Source of the DNA: Runella defluvii
GTDB taxonomy: Bacteria > Bacteroidota > Bacteroidia > Cytophagales > Spirosomataceae
Direction of reading: 5' to 3'
Assembly (NCBI RefSeq): GCF_014195535.1
Contig: NZ_JACIBY010000005.1
Location: 121,807 to 185,806, forward strand
Length of the DNA stretch: 64,000 nucleotides
Shown: positions 25,315 through 33,900 of the stretch, piece by piece
Layout: every line of letters begins with the position of its first letter
Position numbering within the stretch: the first letter of the stretch is position 1
Position numbers and translations under genes: made by a program
The notes under the pieces: generated by a model
What the model was told of the DNA's origin: nothing
What the model saw: the letters and a program-made list of their open reading frames with translations, nothing else
The model's database searches: none

Positions 25315-25956
25315 TTACTGCTCATAGCGCTCAATCACGCGCAGAAAATCTTCTTCTTTCGAGAATTTAATTTTTTGTTCTTTGATAAACGCCTCCAAAT
25401 CGGCTTGTTTATCGCTTAGGGCTTCTAACAACGCCTTCTTGTCTTTCTTGAGGCGAATAATCGCGCCGTCTTTGAACAAATACAAAAACTCTTCTTTGAC
25501 AAAACGCTTCGTCACCGTAGCCGAGCTGTACAGTTTTTCGGTCTGAATTTTAGTAACTGTCCGCTTCAGCAATTTCACTTTTCCGTCGGACAGTACTTGG
25601 TAAAAATTACGTCCAGAAAGTGACTCATAGACAGGGAAATTGTTACGAAAAACCCCATCTGTGGTGGCAAATTCGGTAATTTCACTGCTAAACCGATACG
25701 ATTTTTGGTTCTCTTCGTACTCCAGTTCGTCTTTGTACGTATCGTACCGCATTTTGGCCAACTCGTAGGTTTTGCCGTTGTGTTTGGCCTTCACCGTTCC
25801 TCTCGCCCACTCATCTTTCAGGTAAGGCGAGCCTTCGATTTCGGTATAGCCATTTTCAAAAATAGGACGCCCGTTGATGTCCTGAATGAACATTCCTTGG
25901 GCATGGGCAGCGATGGTCGCTAAAATCAATCCGAGACAGAGTAATGACTTTTTCAT
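25315..25956 (-). CDS. Exported protein of unknown function
   Basis: I do not recognise this family. From ATG 25956 it has 213 residues with a clear signal peptide (MKKSLLCLGLILATIAAHAQ) cleaved after AHAQ; the upstream in-frame ATG at 26013 would add 19 non-signal residues. The mature part begins GMFIQDINGRPIFENGYTEI and has alternating beta-strand-like segments, then a lysine-rich helical tail (LKKDKKALLEALSDKQADLE). It is likely a periplasmic or surface protein. It is divergent from nuoN with only about 40 nt between the likely starts, and convergent with pgk. Confidence 0.75.
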   Translation of the reverse strand: MKKSLLCLGLILATIAAHAQGMFIQDINGRPIFENGYTEIEGSPYLKDEWARGTVKAKHNGKTYELAKMRYDTYKDELEYEENQKSYRFSSEITEFATTDGVFRNNFPVYESLSGRNFYQVLSDGKVKLLKRTVTKIQTEKLYSSATVTKRFVKEEFLYLFKDGAIIRLKKDKKALLEALSDKQADLEAFIKEQKIKFSKEEDFLRVIERYEQ

Positions 25957-25965
25957 GTTGAATTG

Positions 25966-25973
25966 TACTTTTG
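25966..25973 (+). promoter_or_regulatory. -7 promoter box for nuoN
   Basis: TACTTTTG fits TAnnTTTG. It overlaps the ATG at 25963 and lies 22 nt before the in-frame TTG at 25996, favouring the TTG as the start. No -33 element is clear. Confidence 0.35.
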
Positions 25974-25995
25974 CTGGCAAATTAATCGAACGACC

Positions 25996-27447
25996 TTGCA
26001 ACTCAAAGAGCATTTACTCCATATTATCGAAAGTCTTCCACGGGTAGTGCCCGAAACATGGCTGGCTTTTGCCTTTCTGCTGTTGGTTACGGCCGAGTTA
26101 GTGTTGAAACTAACGCGTTGGTCGCAGCAGACGTCCACTGTTTTGTGGTTTTCAGCGTTTGGACTGAGTTTGGCTGGGCTGCTGTTGGTTATTCTCCAAT
26201 GGAACGCCCCCGAAGGCTATTTATTTCACCACCTGCTTTATCTTGACACCAAGGCCGTTTTTTTTAAGGGGCTTGTGCTCATCACTACCCTTTTTGTTCT
26301 TCTGCATATACGCGTCACTCACGCCCAATTACCGCCTGAGTTTTACGCCATTCTACTCGCCATTGTGCTGGGGCTTTGTTTTATGACCATGGCCGTCAAT
26401 GGCCTTAGCCTTTACTTGTCAATTGAACTCGTTTCGATTGGTTCGTATTTGTTGGCGAGCCTTGGCAAAGGAAAATTGGCCGCCGAAGGAGGAATTAAAT
26501 ACTTGCTTTTTGGCGCACTGAGCTCGGGCATTATGCTGTACGGCCTTTCGTTTCTATACGGAATGACGGGCTCACTCGACCTCACCAGCGAAGTTTTTGC
26601 CAATCATCTTGCCCAAAACCACCTCGTTATTATACTCATTGTTGGTTTTCTGACGCTTGGTGGCGTTCTTTTCAAACTTTCCTTGGTTCCCTTTCACGTG
26701 TGGGCACCCGACGTATATGAAGGAGCACCCACGCCCATTGTCGCCTTTTTATCAACCGCCCCCAAAGCCGCTGCGTTGCTCTTGTTGATGCGTTTGTTGA
26801 GTGCGCTCCCCGCCGATTTTCAGCAGCTGATGGCACTCTTGGCACTCAGCAGCATTTTGCTAGGAAATTTGTCGGCACTTTGGCAAAACGACCTCAAGCG
26901 TCTTTTGGCTTATTCGGGCATTGCGCAAGCGGGTTTTGCACTCGTAGGCGTGGTGGCTTTCAGCCAAGCGGGTTTTGAAAGCGCTACGTTTTATATTGTT
27001 ATTTATGTTTTGACCAACCTCGCGGCGTTCTTATTGGTTGACTTGGTGAGTTCTGGCCGCCCGACCTTACTTTCATTGTCAGGCAAAGGGGCACAGCTAC
27101 CCGTACTTGCCGTTTGTTTTGTCATAGTCATGGTGGCTTTGGTAGGCTTACCTCCAACAGCGGGCTTTACCTCCAAACTCTTGGTCTTCTCTGCCCTTTG
27201 GGAAGCCAATACCACCGCCCCTTCTTCGCTGCTTACCACGCTGTTGGTGATAGGGCTACTCAACGCCGTCATTTCCTTGGTCTATTACTTCAAAATACCC
27301 TTTTATCTATTTTTCAAGGAGGCTCGAGAAGCTAACCACGAAACCCCAAAGCCTGCTGGAACGGCCTTGGTCGTAGCGCTGACGGTGCTTATCGTTACCC
27401 TTTTTCTAAAAACAGACTGGTTGATGCTCTGGATAAAGCAGCTTTAG
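25996..27447 (+). CDS. nuoN: NADH-quinone oxidoreductase subunit N
   Basis: NuoN is one of the three antiporter-like proton-pumping subunits of respiratory complex I. The 483-residue product has about 13-14 membrane helices and the family core KLSLVPFHVWAPDVYEGAPT followed by PIVAFLSTAPKAAALLLLMR, with the charged lysines in the membrane that carry protons, and WQNDLKRLLAYSGIAQAGF. Start choice: I prefer TTG 25996, since an in-frame ATG at 25963 would add MYFCWQINRTT and overlaps a promoter-like box; both remain possible. Other nuo genes are absent from this window, so nuoN is either separated from its operon or a second copy. Confidence 0.93.
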   Translation: MQLKEHLLHIIESLPRVVPETWLAFAFLLLVTAELVLKLTRWSQQTSTVLWFSAFGLSLAGLLLVILQWNAPEGYLFHHLLYLDTKAVFFKGLVLITTLFVLLHIRVTHAQLPPEFYAILLAIVLGLCFMTMAVNGLSLYLSIELVSIGSYLLASLGKGKLAAEGGIKYLLFGALSSGIMLYGLSFLYGMTGSLDLTSEVFANHLAQNHLVIILIVGFLTLGGVLFKLSLVPFHVWAPDVYEGAPTPIVAFLSTAPKAAALLLLMRLLSALPADFQQLMALLALSSILLGNLSALWQNDLKRLLAYSGIAQAGFALVGVVAFSQAGFESATFYIVIYVLTNLAAFLLVDLVSSGRPTLLSLSGKGAQLPVLAVCFVIVMVALVGLPPTAGFTSKLLVFSALWEANTTAPSSLLTTLLVIGLLNAVISLVYYFKIPFYLFFKEAREANHETPKPAGTALVVALTVLIVTLFLKTDWLMLWIKQL

Positions 27448-27544
27448 TGGGTGATTTTATGACTTTTAGCAGGTATTTACCTTGGTTTTAGTAGGTATGA
27501 CGAATAATTTTGGCCTTCCGAGAACAACGGATGTTACAGACCTT

Positions 27545-27552
27545 TATATTTG
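27545..27552 (+). promoter_or_regulatory. -7 promoter box for kup
   Basis: TATATTTG matches TAnnTTTG but lies 123 nt before the kup ATG, so it would leave a leader of about 115 nt. I see no recognisable riboswitch in that leader. Confidence 0.3.
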
Positions 27553-27675
27553 TCCGATTTTTTAAAAACCCACTGATAAACTACGTTTTAGGACATCTCC
27601 ATGTATTTGGTCTTCATTCATCGATATCACTCTTGCAGATAGTGTTCTCAATTATTCATTCACAATATCTTTTTC

Positions 27676-29631
27676 ATGGAAAGTAATAACGGGCATCACC
27701 ACCACCTAGATAAAGCTTCAGCCGCTGGGTTATTGATTGCTTTTGGGATTATCTACGGCGACATTGGTACTTCTCCACTGTACGTGATGGACAGCATTTT
27801 TAAAGAAGACCCTATCATATCGCCTCAAACGGTTTTGGGAGCCCTTTCTTGCGTTTTTTGGACACTAACGCTCCAAACTACTGTCAAATACGTGGTACTG
27901 ATTCTCCGAGCCGACAACCGTGGCGAAGGAGGGATTTTTGCCTTGTATGCCTTAGTACGTCGCCATGCTAAATGGCTCACCGTTCCCGCCATTATTGGGG
28001 GAGCTGCCCTCTTGGCCGATGGTATTATTACCCCACCTATTTCAGTTTCCTCCGCCATCGAAGGGTTACGTATTATTTATCCTAATATTCAGACTATTCC
28101 CATCGTCATAGGAATCATCACTGCCTTGTTTTTGGTACAGGTTTTTGGATCCAATAAAGTAGGCGGCGCTTTTGGCCCCATTATGTTTATTTGGTTTTCG
28201 ATGCTCGGGACGTTCGGAATTATCTGGATTGCCAAAGATTGGACCATTTTGCGGGCTATTAACCCTTACTACGCGTATCAGCTTTTGTTCGAAAAACCCG
28301 AAGGTTTTTGGTTGCTCGGAGCTGTTTTCTTGTGTACCACGGGAGCCGAAGCCCTCTACTCTGACTTGGGACACTGCGGCCGCGCCAACATCCGTGTCAG
28401 TTGGGTCTTTGTAAAGTTGTGCTTAATCCTCCAATACTTTGGACAAGGTTCTTGGTTGCTTGCACACGCGGGCGAGTCGCTAGACGGACGCCGTCCCATC
28501 TACGAACTCATGCCTGACTGGTTTCTTCTTCCAGGGATTGCAATCGCTACTTCGGCGGCCATCATCGCCAGCCAAGCCTTGATTTCGGGTTCGTTTACGC
28601 TCGTGAGCGAAGCCATTCGTCTCAATTTTTGGCCTAAAGTTCGTTTGCGCTACCCAAGCCTTCAAAAAGGGCAGTTGTACGTCCCAAGCGTCAACCTGTT
28701 ATTGTGGTTGGGCTGCGTTGGCGTAGTGTTGTATTTCAAAGAATCATCAGCTATGGAAGCGGCCTATGGTCTTGCCATTACCCTGACCATGTTGATGACG
28801 ACGATTTTGATGTCCTATTACCTCTACGCCAAAAAATTCCAAATGTGGGGTGTCGTTGCTTTTATGGCCATCTACATTGCGATTGAAGGCTCATTTTTAA
28901 TAGCTAACCTTGTCAAGTTCATGCACGGAGGTTGGGTATCGCTCGTCATTGGGGCTATGATAGCCGGGTTGATGTTTGTTTGGTACCGTGCTTTCTACAT
29001 TAAACTTCGCTTGACCGAATACGTCAAACTCAACGATTACGTGGATTCACTCAAAGAGCTTAGTCGCGACATTTCGATTCCTAAATACGCTACCCACCTC
29101 ATTTTTATGAGCAATGCTTCGCGGATGTCGGAAATCGAATCAAAAGTGATTTACTCCATCTTCCAAAAACGCCCGAAACGCGCCGATATTTACTGGTTTG
29201 TTCACGTCGATACCACCGATGACCCATATACAATGGAATACAAAGTAAACGTCATCGAACCCGACGACGTCATTCGGGTAAACTTCCGTTTGGGCTTCCG
29301 TATCGAACAACGGGTCAACCTTTACTTCAAAAAAGTGATTGAAGAAATGGTAAAAAACAAGGAAGTGGATATCACAAGCCGCTACGAATCGCTCAATCGA
29401 CACAATGTTATCGGCGATTTTCGGTTTGTAGTATTAGAGAAGTTCTTGTCGTTCGAAAACGAACTTCCGCTGTTTGAACAGGCCATTATGAAGGCGTATT
29501 TCTTTATCAAAGGCTTTACAACCAGCGAGGATAAATGGTTTGGACTTGACAGTAGCGCGGTAAAAATCGAAAAAGTACCGCTCATTATTCGTCCAGCCGA
29601 AAACATCAAATTAAAACGTATTTATAGTTAA
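27676..29631 (+). CDS. kup: Kup-family potassium uptake protein
   Basis: The 651-residue inner-membrane protein imports potassium, probably with protons. It starts with a short histidine-rich cytoplasmic head (NNGHHHHLDKAS) and shows the diagnostic first helix GIIYGDIGTSPLYVM, then NRGEGGIFALYALVRR, about 12 membrane helices, and a long soluble C-terminal domain of roughly 190 residues (from about 460). GNRxxEGGxxAL-type loops and TGAEALYSDLGH are family hallmarks. The stop codon is followed after 2 nt by the epimerase gene, an unusual operon partner. Confidence 0.95.
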   Translation: MESNNGHHHHLDKASAAGLLIAFGIIYGDIGTSPLYVMDSIFKEDPIISPQTVLGALSCVFWTLTLQTTVKYVVLILRADNRGEGGIFALYALVRRHAKWLTVPAIIGGAALLADGIITPPISVSSAIEGLRIIYPNIQTIPIVIGIITALFLVQVFGSNKVGGAFGPIMFIWFSMLGTFGIIWIAKDWTILRAINPYYAYQLLFEKPEGFWLLGAVFLCTTGAEALYSDLGHCGRANIRVSWVFVKLCLILQYFGQGSWLLAHAGESLDGRRPIYELMPDWFLLPGIAIATSAAIIASQALISGSFTLVSEAIRLNFWPKVRLRYPSLQKGQLYVPSVNLLLWLGCVGVVLYFKESSAMEAAYGLAITLTMLMTTILMSYYLYAKKFQMWGVVAFMAIYIAIEGSFLIANLVKFMHGGWVSLVIGAMIAGLMFVWYRAFYIKLRLTEYVKLNDYVDSLKELSRDISIPKYATHLIFMSNASRMSEIESKVIYSIFQKRPKRADIYWFVHVDTTDDPYTMEYKVNVIEPDDVIRVNFRLGFRIEQRVNLYFKKVIEEMVKNKEVDITSRYESLNRHNVIGDFRFVVLEKFLSFENELPLFEQAIMKAYFFIKGFTTSEDKWFGLDSSAVKIEKVPLIIRPAENIKLKRIYS

Positions 29632-29633
29632 AA

Positions 29634-30695
29634 ATGAAAATATTAATCACAGGTGGAGCTGGTTTTGTAGGCTCATCGTTGGCCATTGCGCTAAAAACCA
29701 ATTACCCATCGTACGAAATCTTTTGCTTAGATAATTTAAAAAGAAAAGGTTCAGAACTCAACGTTTCTCGATTGACCCAAGCGGGCATTACGTATGTTCA
29801 CGGAGACATTCGTAGCAAAGAAGACTTTGACTCGCTGCCCGCCGTCGATGCGGTCATCGAAGCATCGGCCGAGCCTTCGGTATTGGCTGGACTTGACGGA
29901 ACACCCGACTACCTCATCAATACCAATTTGTTCGGGACGGTCAACTGCCTCAACTACGCCCTCAAGCACAAAGCTGATTTTATATTTCTTTCAACGAGCC
30001 GCGTCTATCCCATCAAGACGATTGAAACGTTGAATTTTGTGGAAGAAGAAACGCGCTTTTCTCTCACCGACGACCAACCCGTCAAAGGCGTATCGTCCAA
30101 GGGAATTGCCGAAGATTTTCCGCTCGACGGCGCTCGTTCGTTGTACGGCACCACCAAACTCGCTTCAGAGCTTTTGATTCAAGAATACAACGAGTTTTAT
30201 GGCCTTCGTACAATCATCAACCGTTGCGGGGTCATCACGGGGCCTTGGCAAATGGGAAAAGTCGATCAAGGTGTGATGGTGCTTTGGATTGCCAAACACT
30301 ATTGGGAACAGCAACTTGGGTATTTTGGCTACGGTGGTACGGGAAAACAAACCCGCGATATGCTCCACGTGGCCGATTTGTACCGTTTGATTGACTGGCA
30401 ATTGCACAACATCGACCAAGTAAATGGCGAAATTTTGAACGCAGGTGGAGGTGTAGAAAGCAGCACGTCGTTGCAAGAATTGACCAAAATTTGTCAAGAA
30501 GTAACGGGCAAAACCATTCCAATCAAACAAGTACCCGAAACCCGCACGGCGGATATTCGGATGTACATTACAGACAACAGCAAAGTGACTCGTCTGACGG
30601 GTTGGAAACCAGAAATTGGAGTTCGCCAAATTGTCGAAGAAATCACCGAATGGCTCGATCAAAACAACAAAGCCTTAGAACCAATTTTAAAATAA
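29634..30695 (+). CDS. NAD-dependent epimerase/dehydratase, CDP-paratose 2-epimerase-like
   Basis: This 353-residue extended short-chain dehydrogenase has the Rossmann motif TGGAGFVGSS (7-16), a serine/threonine stretch FIFLSTSRVYP and the catalytic YGTTK, in the pattern of nucleotide-sugar epimerases; RCGVITGPWQMGKVDQG and YFGYGGTGKQTRDMLHVADL are close to CDP-paratose/CDP-tyvelose 2-epimerases, but the true substrate is not certain. It starts 2 nt after kup and is followed 9 nt later by kduI, so the three look co-transcribed. A role in surface polysaccharide precursor synthesis or sugar interconversion is inferred. Confidence 0.82.
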   Translation: MKILITGGAGFVGSSLAIALKTNYPSYEIFCLDNLKRKGSELNVSRLTQAGITYVHGDIRSKEDFDSLPAVDAVIEASAEPSVLAGLDGTPDYLINTNLFGTVNCLNYALKHKADFIFLSTSRVYPIKTIETLNFVEEETRFSLTDDQPVKGVSSKGIAEDFPLDGARSLYGTTKLASELLIQEYNEFYGLRTIINRCGVITGPWQMGKVDQGVMVLWIAKHYWEQQLGYFGYGGTGKQTRDMLHVADLYRLIDWQLHNIDQVNGEILNAGGGVESSTSLQELTKICQEVTGKTIPIKQVPETRTADIRMYITDNSKVTRLTGWKPEIGVRQIVEEITEWLDQNNKALEPILK

Positions 30696-30704
30696 CCTTT
30701 ACTC

Positions 30705-31541
30705 ATGCACATTCAGGTACGCCATACGACCAATCCCGTCGATTTTAAAAATTACACGACTCAACGTATTCGGGAAGAGTTTTTGATGGAAAAAATGTTC
30801 GTCCCCGACCAATTCCATTTTGTGTATTCTCACTACGACCGCATGATTGTGGGGGGAATTAAGCCCGTCGGGCAGTTGCACAAACTGCCAACCTACGACG
30901 AACTCCGCTCTGATTATTTCTTGGAACGTCGCGAATTGGGCATTCTTAACATCGGTGGCGATGGCTTTGTGATGGTCGAAGATGAGTTGTTTACGCTTCA
31001 AAAGCGGGACTGCTTGTACGTAGGCAAAGGCAATAAAACCGTCACTTTCAAAAGCCTAGACCCTGAATTTCCCGCTAAGTTTATTCTCGTTTCGACGCCC
31101 GCTCACCGCGCCGTACCCACGGCCATGATGAAAGCCGCCGATGCAAGTCCAGCCGATATGGGCTCGCCCGAAACAGCCAATACGCGTACCATTTATAAAT
31201 ACATCCATGCCGATGGCCTCGAAAGTTGTCAGCTGGTGATGGGCATGACGTCCATGAAATACAGCAGCGTGTGGAACACCATGCCGCCGCACGTCCACGA
31301 CCGCCGTACCGAAATCTACGTTTACTTTGACTTAGATGACGCCCACCGCGTTTTCCATTTTATGGGCGAACCTACCGAGACGCGGCACTTATTGGTTGCC
31401 AATGAACAAGCCATCATTTCACCTCCGTGGTCGATTCACGCGGGTGCTGGTACAACGAGTTATTCTTTCTTGTGGGCAATGGCTGGAGAGAACTATGTCT
31501 ATACCGATATGGATACGTTGGCACTGAGCGAGTTGAAATAA
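30705..31541 (+). CDS. kduI: 5-keto-4-deoxyuronate isomerase (KduI)
   Basis: KduI isomerises 5-keto-4-deoxyuronate to 2,5-diketo-3-deoxygluconate in the breakdown of unsaturated uronates from pectin or glycosaminoglycans. The 278-residue cupin has the zinc ligands at H196, H198, E203 and H245 (MPPHVHDRRTEIYVYF; PPWSIHAGAGT), the same positions as in the E. coli enzyme, and no signal peptide. It is in an unusual place: no kduD, pectate lyase or uronate transporter is nearby, while an epimerase and a potassium transporter precede it. It may also have a broader hexuronate isomerase role. Confidence 0.93.
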   Translation: MHIQVRHTTNPVDFKNYTTQRIREEFLMEKMFVPDQFHFVYSHYDRMIVGGIKPVGQLHKLPTYDELRSDYFLERRELGILNIGGDGFVMVEDELFTLQKRDCLYVGKGNKTVTFKSLDPEFPAKFILVSTPAHRAVPTAMMKAADASPADMGSPETANTRTIYKYIHADGLESCQLVMGMTSMKYSSVWNTMPPHVHDRRTEIYVYFDLDDAHRVFHFMGEPTETRHLLVANEQAIISPPWSIHAGAGTTSYSFLWAMAGENYVYTDMDTLALSELK

Positions 31542-31631
31542 AATTTCAAAAAAAGTAGCCGTAGTCCTTGATTTTCTCAAAATAAATACACAGTTTAGAC
31601 TCACAATCGTAACAGGTGGGCCGAAGTCCTG

Positions 31632-31666
31632 AAAATAGCGGTCTGTTTGTGACAGACCGCTATTTT
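31632..31666 (+). terminator. Terminator after kduI
   Basis: AAAATAGCGGTCTGT (31632-31646) pairs with its complement at 31652-31666 around a 5-nt loop and ends in a run of T. Confidence 0.85.
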
Positions 31667-31727
31667 TTACCCTTTTCAAATCCACGAATGCGGTTGCAAA
31701 TGATTGTTAAACTTAAAGCGTAAAATT

Positions 31728-32102
31728 ATGAGACTGCAAATGCACGCTATCCACTTCGACGCAGATCCAAAACTGCTCGAATTCATTCAGAAAAAACTTG
31801 AAAAACTCGAAACGTTCTATGACCGAATAACAGGAGGAGAAGTGTATCTCCGATTAGATAAAAGCGAAAGCAGTAAAGTCAAAGATAAAATCCTAGAAGT
31901 AAAAATTAAAGTACCTAGCGGTGAGCTATTTGTCAAAGAAAAAGGCAAGTCATTTGAAGAAGCTACCGACCTTGCGTTGGAAGCCCTCAAAAGCCAAATC
32001 AAGAAGTTCAAATCGAAACGCCAAGAGGTAGAAAATAAAACCATCAAAGATGCCCAAAGCGGCACCGAGGTAGAAGAAGAAGTAGAAATCGACGAAGTAT
32101 AA
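31728..32102 (+). CDS. hpf: Ribosome hibernation promoting factor (short HPF/RaiA family)
   Basis: The 124-residue protein binds the small ribosomal subunit under stress or in stationary phase. From ATG 31728 it reads MRLQMHAIHFDADPKLLEFI, with the conserved beta-alpha fold, GGEVYLRL, and the GKSFEEATDLALEALKSQIKK helix. It lacks the long C-terminal dimerisation domain, so it is the short type; instead it ends with an acidic tail (VEEEVEIDEV). An in-frame ATG at 31704 would add eight residues and is less likely. It has its own strong terminator. Confidence 0.9.
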   Translation: MRLQMHAIHFDADPKLLEFIQKKLEKLETFYDRITGGEVYLRLDKSESSKVKDKILEVKIKVPSGELFVKEKGKSFEEATDLALEALKSQIKKFKSKRQEVENKTIKDAQSGTEVEEEVEIDEV

Positions 32103-32112
32103 GTCAGATTTT

Positions 32113-32154
32113 CACAAAAAAGAGCGAGGATGCGGTCCTCGCTCTTTTTTTGTG
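32113..32154 (+). terminator. Terminator after hpf
   Basis: An 18-nt inverted repeat (32113-32130 with 32136-32154, core AGAGCGAGGA) has a 5-nt loop and runs into seven T, a textbook rho-independent terminator. Confidence 0.9.
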
Positions 32155-32204
32155 TCATTCAAAAATTCGCCAATGGATTACTCGCTATTCGGTCTTCAAT
32201 TCTG

Positions 32205-32212
32205 TACATTTG
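32205..32212 (+). promoter_or_regulatory. -7 promoter box for the amidohydrolase gene
   Basis: TACATTTG matches TAnnTTTG, 31 nt before the ATG at 32244. No -33 TTG is visible at the usual distance. Confidence 0.4.
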
Positions 32213-32243
32213 ATTTTTACTCATCAACCTTTTTGAACACTAC

Positions 32244-33854
32244 ATGAAAAGTAAACTTCTCCTAACCTCACTTCTTTGCTTTCAGGTGTTTGGGCTATTG
32301 GCTCAAGTCCAAAAAGCGCCCAACCGCGCCGAAGGCGATGGCCCTCACAAACGCCTTATTATTCGGGGTGTGACCATCATCAATAGCACAGGTTCGCCTC
32401 CAATCGGCCCCATGGATATTTTGGTTGAGAACAACCGAATTGCCCAAATTCGCCAAGCAGGCTACCCTGGTATGCCCGCCCAAGACGGCATCAAAGCATC
32501 CTCCACCGACAAAGAACTGAACTGCCGTGGCATGTACCTCATGCCTGGGTTTGTGGATATGCACGGACACATCGGTGGCGTGCAGCAAGGTGCCAACGCC
32601 GAGTATGTTTTTAAACTTTGGATGGCCCACGGTGTCACTACCGTCCGCGACCCGTCGTGCGGGAATGGGCTCGACTGGGTACTTGACCAAAAAGAAAAAA
32701 GCAACAAAAACTTGATTACCGCCCCGCGTATCAAGGCTTACACGGTGTTTGGACAAGGAGCGAAAGATTTCATCACCACTCCCGAGCAAGCCCGCGAATG
32801 GGTACGTCAAAACGCCCAGAAGGGTGCCGATGGTATCAAGTTTTTTGGAGCCGAACCCGATGTATTCAAGGCGGCATTGGAAGAAAACAAAAAGCTCGGC
32901 CTTGGCTCGGCCTGCCACCACGCCCAAACCGAAGTAGCACGCATGAACGTACTGGCGACCGCCAAAGCGGGGCTGACCAGCATGGAGCACTGGTACGGGC
33001 TACCCGAAGCCCTTTTTGACGACAAAACCGTCCAAAATTATCCTTCTGACTATAATTACAACAACGAGCAAAACCGTTTTGAAGAAGCAGGAAAATTGTG
33101 GAAGCAAGCCGCCAAACCAGGTTCAGAACGTTGGAACTACGTAATGGAAGAATTGTTGAAACTAGATTTCACCCTCGACCCTACCTTCAACATCTACGAA
33201 GCCAACCGCGAACTGATGCTCGCCCGCCGCGCCGAGTGGCACGACGAATATACCCTGCCGTCGCTTTGGCGGTTTTATGGCCCAAGCCGAATTTCGCACG
33301 GGTCGTATTGGCACAATTGGGGCACGGAACAAGAAGTAGCGTGGAAAGAAAACTATCGGTTGTGGATGGCGTTTATCAACGAATACAAAAACCGAGGTGG
33401 CCGCGTCACGACGGGTTCTGATTCGGGCTTTATTTACCAACTGTACGGTTTTGCATACATCCGCGAGTTGGAGTTGCTGCGCGAAGCAGGTTTCCACCCG
33501 ATGGAAGTCGTTCGGGCCGCCACCATCAAAGGGGCGGAAGCATTGGGAATGGCCAAAGAAATTGGCTCGGTTGAAGTTGGGAAATTGGCCGACTTTGTCA
33601 TTACCGAAGAAAATCCGCTGGCCAATTTGAAAGTCCTTTACGGCACAGGCGCGATTCGTCTGAACGACAAAAACGAGGTGGTTCGTGCGGGTGGCGTAAA
33701 ATATACCGTCAAAGATGGTATTGTTTATGACGCCAAAAAGCTTTTGGCCGACGTTCGTAAAATTGTGGCTGACGCTAAAAAAGAGGAGAATTTTGAAATC
33801 ACCCAGCCTGGTATTCCCCAAAAGGCGGGCAAAGTATCAGGTAGCAATAAATAG
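32244..33854 (+). CDS. Secreted metal-dependent amidohydrolase
   Basis: The 536-residue protein has a signal peptide (to about residue 21, FGLLAQ) and an amidohydrolase-type TIM barrel flanked by a small beta-sandwich (IIRGVTIINSTGSPPIGPMD at the start; KLADFVITEENPLANL at the end). Metal ligands include H107 and H109 in GFVDMHGH, then ACHHAQ, MEHW and the final TGSDSGF aspartate. These enzymes hydrolyse amide, cyclic imide or peptide bonds; related exported proteins are imidazolonepropionase- or prolidase-like. The exact substrate is unknown. It stands alone, with pheS starting 46 nt downstream from its own promoter. Confidence 0.85.
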   Translation: MKSKLLLTSLLCFQVFGLLAQVQKAPNRAEGDGPHKRLIIRGVTIINSTGSPPIGPMDILVENNRIAQIRQAGYPGMPAQDGIKASSTDKELNCRGMYLMPGFVDMHGHIGGVQQGANAEYVFKLWMAHGVTTVRDPSCGNGLDWVLDQKEKSNKNLITAPRIKAYTVFGQGAKDFITTPEQAREWVRQNAQKGADGIKFFGAEPDVFKAALEENKKLGLGSACHHAQTEVARMNVLATAKAGLTSMEHWYGLPEALFDDKTVQNYPSDYNYNNEQNRFEEAGKLWKQAAKPGSERWNYVMEELLKLDFTLDPTFNIYEANRELMLARRAEWHDEYTLPSLWRFYGPSRISHGSYWHNWGTEQEVAWKENYRLWMAFINEYKNRGGRVTTGSDSGFIYQLYGFAYIRELELLREAGFHPMEVVRAATIKGAEALGMAKEIGSVEVGKLADFVITEENPLANLKVLYGTGAIRLNDKNEVVRAGGVKYTVKDGIVYDAKKLLADVRKIVADAKKEENFEITQPGIPQKAGKVSGSNK

Positions 33855-33865
33855 GGAAGAATGTT

Positions 33866-33873
33866 TAACTTTG
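33866..33873 (+). promoter_or_regulatory. -7 promoter box for pheS
   Basis: TAACTTTG matches TAnnTTTG, 27 nt before the pheS ATG at 33901 and 11 nt behind the upstream stop codon. It supports that ATG over longer in-frame readings. Confidence 0.4.
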
Positions 33874-33900
33874 CAGCTATTAAAGTCACCAATCACCCTC

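Noticed and set aside
27553-27675. A c-di-AMP (ydaO-type) or other riboswitch in the kup leader
   Set aside because: The leader is A+T-rich with no recognisable conserved core or terminator stem.
30705-31541. A pectin degradation cluster around kduI
   Set aside because: No pectate lyase, GH28, GH88/GH105, KduD or uronate transporter is encoded in the window.
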